A stretch of DNA of 5,026 nt from Acidobacteriota bacterium (GTDB taxonomy: Bacteria; Acidobacteriota; Terriglobia; Bryobacterales; Bryobacteraceae). The stretch is taken from NCBI GenBank assembly GCA_023380575.1, contig JAMCRM010000033.1, positions 1 through 5,026 of the forward strand, read 5' to 3'. Below, one piece after another: positions 1-5,026 of the stretch; within the stretch, counting starts at the first letter, position 1, and the number at the start of each line of letters is the position of its first letter. The notes below the pieces were generated by a model. That model had not been told where the DNA came from. It saw only the letters and a list, made by a program, of their open reading frames with translations, and searched no databases. Both the position numbers and the translations under genes were made by a program.

Positions 1-342
1 CCGATCTATGCGCTGGACTGCGCCCGGCGCGTACCGCTCGACGAGATATTTATCATTCCCGTGCGGCTGGACGAATGCCCGGTGCCCGCGCGCATTCGCA
101 AGGAGTTGCAGTATATCGACCTTTTCCCGGACTGGAGCCGGGGTGTGCGGCGGATCGCCGCCATGCTGAACAGAAAGGCGCGCAAGACGGCGCGGACAAA
201 GGAGCACGCGCAACCGGAATCGTCAGGCGGCGACATTCAGAATCGTAGTAAGTGCCTTTTCTCAAATACTCCAGGGTGCGCGCATCGGCCGCGAGAGCAT
301 GCGGTTCGCTTCGTCGTCGCCGATGAATCGTTCGGCCCTTGA
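1..342 (+). CDS. TIR-domain protein, C-terminal part (5' end outside window)
   Basis: The frame is open from the first base and gives 113 residues before TGA at 340-342. Residues 15-56 match the end of a bacterial TIR domain: a strand IFIIPVRLDECPVP (16-29), then LQYIDLFPDW (37-46), then a closing helix RGVRRIAAML (47-56). Bacterial TIR domains commonly hydrolyse NAD+ or make cyclic ADP-ribose-like signals, or act as protein-interaction modules; many serve in anti-phage defence. The catalytic glutamate and BB-loop would lie upstream of the window, so activity cannot be judged. Whether the TIR domain is fused to another domain is also unknown. After residue 57 comes a basic, low-complexity tail (RKARKTARTKEH) and then about 27 residues read antisense to the oxidoreductase 3' end. 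That last stretch looks like read-out rather than a conserved domain. The family call is firm; the role is not. Confidence 0.8.
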   Translation, partial: PIYALDCARRVPLDEIFIIPVRLDECPVPARIRKELQYIDLFPDWSRGVRRIAAMLNRKARKTARTKEHAQPESSGGDIQNRSKCLFSNTPGCAHRPREHAVRFVVADESFGP

Positions 343-1536
343 GTCCCATCGCAGGGTGCGGCGCAGGCGCAAGGCGACGCCGGTGCAATGAAAGATGGTG
401 TGGGCGCGGTGCGCCATCTCGGGATTGGAAACGGTGAGCTTCCGAGACCGCACGCAGTCAAGAAAATTCCGGATGTGAGGCTTCATCACTTTCCAATCGC
501 TGCGTGGAACGGCCAGTTGCTTCTGGAGCGATGGAGGATCGGCGGTGACCTCGCCGAAATCGGAGAGGCGGATCCAGCCTTCGTCGCCGTCGAAGCGCAC
601 ACCCTTGTCGCCCGGATCCATGATCAGGCGCACGCCGTCGGCATAGCGGGCAATCGTGTTGAAGTAGTAAGGGGTGTTGTTGAACCCGCCCTCCTTGAGG
701 AAAATGCCTTCGCCCGCGAACTCCATCGGCCCCGATAACGGGTCGCCATGTGCCCATTGTGCCGTCTCGCAATAGTGCGCGCCCATGTCGGCGATGGCGC
801 CCGCGCCCGTGGCCCAGTTCACGCGCCACATCTTGACGCGGACCCTGGAGTATGGCGCCGAGGGCGCCTGCCCCAGCCAGCGGTCCCAGTCGAAGACATT
901 CGGATCGGGGGCCGGCTCCGCGATGGGCTTCCCGTTCGCCCGCCACCCGGCGCCCGTGCCGCAGGAGAGCGTCATGGTATGCAACTTGCCGATCTTGCCG
1001 CCGCGGACCGCGTCCACCACGATCTGGTAATGATACGGCGACCGCCGTTGCGTACCCGCCTGCCATACGGTGCCGAGCCGCTTCGTTGTTTCCACCAGCG
1101 CCCGTCCCTCGGCAACGGTGAGGCTGATGGGCTTTTCCGAATAGATCGCCTTGCCGGCGCGAGCGGCCAGCACACCCAACACTGCGTGCCAGCGGTCGCC
1201 GGTGGCGATCAGCACGGCGTCGATGTCCTTGCGCTCGAGCACCTCTTCGTGAAAGCGGTGCGAAGTGCAGTCCCGGTTGCCGTAGTGGGTATCGATGATC
1301 TGCTTGCCCTGCTCGCGGCGTTCGGCGAAGCAGTCGCAAGCCGCCACGAACCGCACGTCCGGCTCCAGGAGGAAATTCTGGAGCACATACTGGCCCCTGG
1401 GGCCGAGGCCGATCACTCCCATGGTGAGGCGGTCGGATGGCGGCGTGGCGCCATTCAAGCCCAGCGCCGCACCAGGCACAATGGCCGGCGCGGCTCCTAG
1501 AAAGGCGCGGCGCGTGGTCCGGCCCGCGCCCTTCAT
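262..1536 (-). CDS. Gfo/Idh/MocA family oxidoreductase with Tat signal
   Basis: This 424-residue protein is complete and of normal length for exported members of the family. It starts with a twin-arginine signal (RTTRRAFLG, residues 6-14, then a hydrophobic Ala-rich stretch to about 30). The Rossmann fold follows, with the dinucleotide loop VIGLGPRG (41-48), a strand AVLIATGDRWHA (107-118) and the family EKP motif (E134-K135-P136), whose lysine is usually catalytic. The C-terminal substrate domain carries DMGAHYCETAQW (250-261), containing the D-x-x-x-H pair expected near the active site. The end, EANRMLSRPMRAPW (409-422), is a typical terminus of this subgroup, so the C-terminus is intact. 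These enzymes oxidise or reduce sugars and sugar derivatives with NAD(P), or use a bound cofactor when exported; the substrate is not predictable here. The ATG at 1536 is chosen because it directly precedes the Tat signal and overlaps the sulfatase stop as ATGA. A longer in-frame extension to 1725 only runs antiphase through the sulfatase. Confidence 0.93.
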   Translation of the reverse strand: MKGAGRTTRRAFLGAAPAIVPGAALGLNGATPPSDRLTMGVIGLGPRGQYVLQNFLLEPDVRFVAACDCFAERREQGKQIIDTHYGNRDCTSHRFHEEVLERKDIDAVLIATGDRWHAVLGVLAARAGKAIYSEKPISLTVAEGRALVETTKRLGTVWQAGTQRRSPYHYQIVVDAVRGGKIGKLHTMTLSCGTGAGWRANGKPIAEPAPDPNVFDWDRWLGQAPSAPYSRVRVKMWRVNWATGAGAIADMGAHYCETAQWAHGDPLSGPMEFAGEGIFLKEGGFNNTPYYFNTIARYADGVRLIMDPGDKGVRFDGDEGWIRLSDFGEVTADPPSLQKQLAVPRSDWKVMKPHIRNFLDCVRSRKLTVSNPEMAHRAHTIFHCTGVALRLRRTLRWDSRAERFIGDDEANRMLSRPMRAPWSI

Positions 1537-3158
1537 TTGCGCTTCCCCCGCCCAGCGCCGGATTGCATGCGTTCCTTTGTGGTCGCAGGCGAGCTTTCGC
1601 GCACCCGCACGTACTCCTCGTCGTGCGCCTTCCACATGGCTGCCAGTTGCCCGACTCGCTCGGGTTGCGATGAAGCCAGATCGTGCTGCTCGCAACGATC
1701 TTTTCCCATGTCGTACAATTCCCACGGTCCGGTATCGCCGGTAGCGATCAACTTCCAGTCACCCACGCGGATTGCCCGGTTGTGGTTGTGATTGAAATAA
1801 AGATAATCGCGCGGAGCGCCTCCGTCCTTGTGGAACGCCGGCGCCAGACTCCTGCCGGGCAGCGGGGGGCCGCCCTGTCTCTCGATCTTGCCTCCGGCGA
1901 TATCGACGAGCGTCGGCAGAACATCCACGAAATGGCATGGGTCGTGACGTAATTTGTTCTGATCCTTAATCCCATCCGGCCAATGCACGATCAGCGGTGA
2001 CGCGATGCCGCCCTCGTTCACCCAGGATTTGTGCAGGCGAAATGGGGTATTTGAACAGCTTGACCATCCCGGCCCCAGTCCGAGAAAGGTGCGCGCGGAA
2101 CCAAGTGGCGCCGTGGAGTCGTGGCCATCCCCTCGAATCAGTTGTTCGGAACTCGCGCCATTGTCGGACAGGAACAGGATCACCGTGTTGCGCCCGGCGT
2201 CCATCGCTCGCAGTTGTGCGACAACCTTGCCGATTTCCAGGTCCATGCGCGAGATCATGGCGGCGTGAATCGCCATTTTGGTTCGCTGGAACTTCTTCTG
2301 TTCCGGTGTCAAGGTGGACCACGGCACGGCGCGCGAAACTTCGCCCGGGCCGATCTTCTTGAACAGTTCTTCGTCCGGTGTGTTCCATCGGGTCCACATG
2401 CCGGCTTCGAGGGGTGAGAGCGCGCAGTTCACGATGCCCATGCGGCGCATGCGCTGCCATTTGCGCTCCCGCGCCACGTCCCAGCCTTCGGCGAACCGGT
2501 CCTTATACTTCTCGATGTCCTCGGGCAGAGCCTGCAGCGGAAAGTGGGGACTGTGGGGAGCGAGATACAGGAAGAACGGCTCCCTGGCATGGTCGCGGGC
2601 GTGCTCTTTGAGAAATCGGATGCCATAATCGGCGATTGCCGTAGTGCTGTAGTAATCCTCGCCGGGCTTGGGGAGGATCTCCCCATCGAGTGCGTGGCGA
2701 GTCTGCGTGAAATACCGATTCTCGTCAAGCATCGTATAGGAGTGGTCGAATCCGACGCCGCCTTGCCCTGTGGTGAACTTGATGTGCCACTTGCCGGAAT
2801 GGTAGGTGCGATAGCCAAGCGGCTTCAGGTCGTCCGGGATGAATTTGACATAGTCCGGGGTGTTGCCGGGGGTCATGCCATCGCTGGCGGCTTGCTGCGC
2901 GTAGTAGCCCGTGAGAAGACAGCCTCGGGAAGGCCCGCAGCGGGCGGTCGAATAAGCCTGGGTAAACCGGAGGCCGCCGGCGGCGAGCCGATCCAGATTT
3001 GGCGTGTCCACCTCTCCGCCATAACAACCCGCATTCGAATAGCCCATGTCATCCGCAAGAATCACAAGGAAATTGGGCTTTTTTGCCGGCGCGGCCGCGA
3101 ATGCCGAAGCAGTCGCGGCGCTCCCGGCCAACCGCAGGAAATCTCTTCTATCTACCAT
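1533..3158 (-). CDS. Tat-exported type I sulfatase (arylsulfatase family)
   Basis: A complete protein of 541 residues, in the usual size range for S1 sulfatases, which hydrolyse sulfate esters. A twin-arginine signal (DRRDFLRLAG, residues 3-12, then an Ala-rich stretch to about 25) points to export in folded form. The alkaline-phosphatase-superfamily fold is clear. Metal-binding D36-D37 lie in ILADDMGY. The sulfatase signature is CGPSRGCLLTG (74-84), with C74 expected to become formylglycine and R78 beside it. Further active-site positions are K123 and H125 in SGKWH, H202 in APHSPHFP, D332-N333 in LSDNG, and K377 in FRLHKSWVNEGG (373-384). No key residue is missing. Because the site is a cysteine type, a formylglycine-generating enzyme or anaerobic maturase is needed elsewhere in the genome. 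The ATG at 3158 has a strong Shine-Dalgarno six bases upstream. It is the first gene of a two-gene operon with the oxidoreductase. The subfamily and natural substrate (sulfated glycan or small aryl sulfate) cannot be decided from the sequence. Confidence 0.95.
   Translation of the reverse strand: MVDRRDFLRLAGSAATASAFAAAPAKKPNFLVILADDMGYSNAGCYGGEVDTPNLDRLAAGGLRFTQAYSTARCGPSRGCLLTGYYAQQAASDGMTPGNTPDYVKFIPDDLKPLGYRTYHSGKWHIKFTTGQGGVGFDHSYTMLDENRYFTQTRHALDGEILPKPGEDYYSTTAIADYGIRFLKEHARDHAREPFFLYLAPHSPHFPLQALPEDIEKYKDRFAEGWDVARERKWQRMRRMGIVNCALSPLEAGMWTRWNTPDEELFKKIGPGEVSRAVPWSTLTPEQKKFQRTKMAIHAAMISRMDLEIGKVVAQLRAMDAGRNTVILFLSDNGASSEQLIRGDGHDSTAPLGSARTFLGLGPGWSSCSNTPFRLHKSWVNEGGIASPLIVHWPDGIKDQNKLRHDPCHFVDVLPTLVDIAGGKIERQGGPPLPGRSLAPAFHKDGGAPRDYLYFNHNHNRAIRVGDWKLIATGDTGPWELYDMGKDRCEQHDLASSQPERVGQLAAMWKAHDEEYVRVRESSPATTKERMQSGAGRGKRK
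1542..1549 (-). promoter_or_regulatory. Purine-rich RBS-like site for the oxidoreductase, inside the sulfatase 3' end
   Basis: On the minus strand GGGGGAAG lies five bases before the ATG at 1536. It is purine-rich but only a partial match to the anti-Shine-Dalgarno. Because the sulfatase TGA overlaps the ATG (ATGA), termination-reinitiation coupling probably helps translation and keeps the two products in proportion. Confidence 0.5.
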
Positions 3159-3164
3159 TGCAGA

Positions 3165-3172
3165 TCCTCTCT
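3165..3172 (-). promoter_or_regulatory. Shine-Dalgarno of the sulfatase gene
   Basis: On the minus strand AGAGAGGA lies six bases before the ATG at 3158. This is a strong match at good spacing and fixes the sulfatase start. It overlaps by three bases with the adjoining inverted repeat, so a protein bound there, or a hairpin in the leader RNA, could limit ribosome access. Confidence 0.75.
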
Positions 3173-3190
3173 TAAACGCGCTGTTTAAGA
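3170..3190. promoter_or_regulatory. Perfect 8-bp inverted repeat, candidate operator at the sulfatase start
   Basis: The arms TCTTAAAC (3170-3177) and GTTTAAGA (3183-3190) are exact reverse complements separated by five bases (GCGCT). The site sits 12-32 bases upstream of the sulfatase ATG and is AT-rich in a GC-rich setting. It could bind a dimeric repressor just downstream of transcription start. In RNA it would form a short A/U-rich hairpin ending at the Shine-Dalgarno. No regulator gene is in the window, so the cognate protein is unknown. The symmetry is seen directly; the regulatory role is inferred. Confidence 0.45.
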
Positions 3191-3208
3191 TGCTAATTCA
3201 TATCCGGC

Positions 3209-3237
3209 TGTAAAGTCCACTCGCACGCTAACGTCAA
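3209..3237 (-). promoter_or_regulatory. Tentative sigma-70-type promoter for the sulfatase operon
   Basis: On the minus strand TTGACG (3232-3237) is a near-consensus -35. A spacer of exactly 17 bases leads to TTTACA (3209-3214), which is a poor -10. Transcription would start near 3202, placing the inverted repeat 3170-3190 in the early transcribed region. The -35 and spacing are good but the weak -10 keeps this low. An alternative -10 near 3200 (TATGAA) has no convincing -35. Confidence 0.3.
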
Positions 3238-3277
3238 CCACTTACCCGCGCCCTGCTTCACGCAGACGCCCCAGACG

Positions 3278-3562
3278 TTCATCGGCTGCTTCGCCCTCGC
3301 CACCCGTTGGACGACCTGCGCCGAGGTGGGCCGCGAGTACACCGGCACCTTATCGGGCGCCATGAACATGACCGGCTCGCTTGGCTCCTTCGCCAGTTCC
3401 GTCATATTCCCGTATCTACTCAAGGTCACCGGTACGGTAAACTCGTATTTCTTTCTCGCGGCCGCGATCGATGTGCTGGCCATGGTCTGCTGGTTCGGAA
3501 TCCAGCCGCAGAAACCGCTGGCCGCGAGCGAAACCAGGCCGGCAAAACTTGCTGGAGCATAA
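3278..3562 (+). pseudogene. C-terminal remnant of an MFS transporter (ACS-like)
   Basis: The frame is open from 3197 to TAA at 3560-3562, but transporter-like sequence begins only near 3278 (FIGCFALAT). The motif WTTCAEVGREYTGTLSGAMN (from 3308) is typical of the region between the last helices of anion:cation-symporter MFS proteins. Two hydrophobic segments follow, roughly MTGSLGSFASSVIFPYLL and SYFFLAAAIDVLAMVCWF, then a hydrophilic end. Only about 95 residues remain of a family that usually has about 400-450 with 12 helices. No N-terminal part exists in any frame, because the sulfatase starts just upstream. The sequence from FALAT directly into RWTTC also seems about ten residues short of what I expect in the family, hinting at an internal deletion. 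No good start codon or Shine-Dalgarno was found; GTG at 3326 is only formal. It is best read as a broken gene that once preceded the hydrolase gene. A residual translated product is possible. Confidence 0.7.
3554..3557 (+). promoter_or_regulatory. Shine-Dalgarno of the hydrolase gene, inside the MFS remnant
   Basis: GGAG lies eight bases before the ATG at 3566 and overlaps the last codons of the MFS remnant. Together with the 3-nt gap to the MFS stop, this indicates that the hydrolase gene was built to be translated as the next gene of an operon behind the transporter. It supports the ATG at 3566 as the true start. Confidence 0.65.
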
Positions 3563-3565
3563 CTC

Positions 3566-5026
3566 ATGCGTTCTCTCTTGCTTCTTCTCTTAACGGCGCC
3601 GCTGTTCTCGCAAACCACCGTGGTGGGCATTCGCGGCTCTCAATTCACCATCAACGGACATCCCACTTACACCGGCGCGAGCGGGTTCCCGGGCGCGGAC
3701 ACTAATCTGACGGGAACCTTGTTGAACGTGCGCGCGGTGCAAGCGCTTTTCGATGATGCCAACTACCCCGGCAGCGGATCGCGCGCCCATCCGTATTCCT
3801 CCAACACCATGGGGGCGGTCGCCTTCGATTATCCGGACGGCAAATGGGACCCGGAACGCAACACGCGCGAATTCATCGACGCACTGCCTTCCTGGCGGCG
3901 CTGCGGTCTGCTGGCGTTCACAGTCAACCTGCAGGGCGGCGGTCCGACGGACGGCAACTACGGGGAGAGAGGGCCGGCACAGCCCCATGACAACAGCGGC
4001 TTCGATCCGGAAGGCAACCTGAAGCCCGCGTATGCCAAGCGCCTGGAAAAGGTGATTGCCGCGGCGGACCGCCTCGGCATGGTGGCGATCGTCGGTTTCT
4101 TTTACCAGGGGGAAGACGAACGGGTGAAAATCACGCCTGATGAACGCTACGTGCGCGCCGCTCTCACCAACGGAATCGAGTTCCTGAAGTCGCTGCCGCA
4201 CCGCAACATCCTGGTTGAGATCAACAATGAGACCAGCGTCCGTGGTTACAGCCATCCGATGCTCCAGCCGGACGGCGCAGTGGAAGCGGTGCGGCTCGCC
4301 AGGAAGGTTGCGGCGGGACGCCTTCCCGTTTCGATGAGCTGGTCCGGCGGCATTCAACCGAAGGGCAGCCGCGGCGACCAGGCCATCCGCGCGGTGGACT
4401 ACGTCATGTTCCACACTAATGGCAAGACGCCGGAGGAGGTGCATGAGTCCATTAATGCCATGCGCCGCTGGGCGGGTTATGACCGCCCGCTCCTCATCAA
4501 CGAGGACGGCGTGAGCACGTTCAACCTGCACGCGGCCGTGGAAGAGCGCACCGGCTGGGGCTACTACGACCAGGGGTGGAACAATTACCTGGACGGTTTC
4601 CAGTCGCCGCCGACGAACTGGAAGATCAGCACGCCGGTGAAGTGGCTCTTCTTCGAGCAGGTGGCGCGGCTGACCGGGTCGCCGGCGCCGCCGATGCCCG
4701 ACTACCAGTCGAAGGAGGCGCCCGTCGTCAAGCTACTCGGGCTCTCCGCGGGCCAGGTCTTAAGCGAGCCCGCCTGGATCGAAGCCGTGGTGAAAGACCG
4801 GGATTCCCGCTGGCCCATCAAGCGGGTCGAGTTTTTTCTCGACGGCAAGCCGTACAGCTACCGTAAGAATGCGCCGTATATGCTGGGCGGGCAGGAATGG
4901 TGGAACCCTTCGGCGCTCGAACCCGGCAAGCACCAGTTGCGCGTGGCCGCCTATGACATGCGCGGTCCTCGCTTCACCGAAACCTGCACCATCCTGGACG
5001 TTCCTTTCAGCGTCGAACGAAAACGA
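3566..5026 (+). CDS. Secreted glycoside-hydrolase-like protein (clan-A-type barrel plus Ig-like domain), 3' end outside window
   Basis: The frame runs 487 codons to the window edge with no stop. A signal peptide is evident (MRSLLLLLLTAPLFS, cleavage probably before Q16), so the product is secreted or periplasmic. After an N-terminal strand FTINGHPTY (27-35) a TIM-barrel-like domain spans about 45-370. NTREFIDALPSWRRCGLLAF (99-118) and VNLQGGGP (120-127) resemble cellulase-like families. NILVEINNE (214-222) fits the Asn-Glu acid/base signature of GH clan A with E222. PLLINEDG (308-315) fits the nucleophile strand with E313. Trp and Tyr near 331-338 and 352-360 could line a sugar site. Residues 386-465 look like a bacterial Ig-like module (VEFFLDGKPY, LEPGKHQLRVAAYD). 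Such proteins cut beta-linked polysaccharides, but I cannot assign a GH family or substrate, and catalysis is inferred from motifs only. It starts 3 nt after the MFS remnant with its own Shine-Dalgarno. Loss of the front of the transporter may also have removed its original promoter. Confidence 0.85.
   Translation, partial: MRSLLLLLLTAPLFSQTTVVGIRGSQFTINGHPTYTGASGFPGADTNLTGTLLNVRAVQALFDDANYPGSGSRAHPYSSNTMGAVAFDYPDGKWDPERNTREFIDALPSWRRCGLLAFTVNLQGGGPTDGNYGERGPAQPHDNSGFDPEGNLKPAYAKRLEKVIAAADRLGMVAIVGFFYQGEDERVKITPDERYVRAALTNGIEFLKSLPHRNILVEINNETSVRGYSHPMLQPDGAVEAVRLARKVAAGRLPVSMSWSGGIQPKGSRGDQAIRAVDYVMFHTNGKTPEEVHESINAMRRWAGYDRPLLINEDGVSTFNLHAAVEERTGWGYYDQGWNNYLDGFQSPPTNWKISTPVKWLFFEQVARLTGSPAPPMPDYQSKEAPVVKLLGLSAGQVLSEPAWIEAVVKDRDSRWPIKRVEFFLDGKPYSYRKNAPYMLGGQEWWNPSALEPGKHQLRVAAYDMRGPRFTETCTILDVPFSVERKR

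Noticed and set aside
170..262. Possible intrinsic terminator downstream of the oxidoreductase
   Set aside because: No GC-rich stem followed by a T-run is visible on either strand in this stretch.
458..1339. Minus-strand open frame of 293 codons within the oxidoreductase gene
   Set aside because: It is a frame-shifted reading of the same strand, very Arg/Gly-rich, with no motif. The true frame carries GxGxxG, EKP and DxxxH.
1537..1725. 63-residue N-terminal extension of the oxidoreductase frame
   Set aside because: It overlaps the sulfatase 3' end in another frame, and the Tat signal begins right after the internal ATG at 1536, which has an ATGA coupling. The extension carries no domain.
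2544..3188. Plus-strand open frame of 214 codons antisense to the sulfatase
   Set aside because: The sulfatase frame has a complete set of active-site residues. The antisense frame has no recognisable domain and ends in the leader region.
3193..3630. Minus-strand open frame of 145 codons across the MFS remnant and hydrolase start
   Set aside because: It is antisense to the transporter remnant and the hydrolase signal peptide, and shows no domain.
3590..4531. Long minus-strand open frame (313 codons) opposite the hydrolase gene
   Set aside because: It is antisense to a frame with a signal peptide, catalytic motifs and an Ig-like domain. Its own translation is rich in Arg, Ala and His without domain pattern, as usual for shadows in GC-rich DNA.

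Overview
The window is GC-rich, gene-dense bacterial DNA. Two Tat-exported proteins (a type I sulfatase and a Gfo/Idh/MocA oxidoreductase), a secreted clan-A-like glycoside hydrolase and an ACS-type MFS remnant together resemble glycan-degrading soil bacteria. Acidobacteriota of the Solibacter/Bryobacter kind are my best guess and Planctomycetota or Verrucomicrobiota are alternatives. This is inferred from protein style only; no marker gene is present.

Layout: (1) 1-342, plus strand, is the 3' end of a TIR-domain gene whose 5' part lies outside the window. (2) 262-1536, minus strand, is a complete Tat-exported Gfo/Idh/MocA oxidoreductase. It converges on the TIR gene and overlaps it by 81 nt. 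(3) 1533-3158, minus strand, is a complete Tat-exported sulfatase. Its stop overlaps the oxidoreductase start in an ATGA junction, so the two form one operon read right to left. (4) 3159-3277 is the control region of that operon, with a clear Shine-Dalgarno, a perfect 8-bp inverted repeat and a tentative promoter. (5) 3278-3562, plus strand, is a C-terminal scrap of an MFS transporter with no N-terminal part. (6) 3566 to the window end, plus strand, is a secreted glycoside-hydrolase-like protein with a C-terminal Ig-like domain. It starts 3 nt after the MFS stop and is cut by the window edge.

Function: the sulfatase would remove sulfate esters from a glycan or other sulfated substrate. The oxidoreductase, co-translated and also Tat-targeted, would act on a sugar or sugar derivative in the same compartment, and the divergent hydrolase would cut glycosidic bonds. 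The MFS remnant suggests that an uptake transporter once belonged to the right-hand operon and that a rearrangement placed the sulfatase operon against its broken end. The TIR gene looks unrelated; it could be the edge of a signalling or defence locus to the left.

I found no CRISPR array, RNA gene, insertion sequence or convincing intrinsic terminator. Most of the window is ordinary accessory metabolism. The points most worth a second look are the MFS scar, the palindrome at the sulfatase start, the TIR/oxidoreductase antisense overlap and the unclassified hydrolase.
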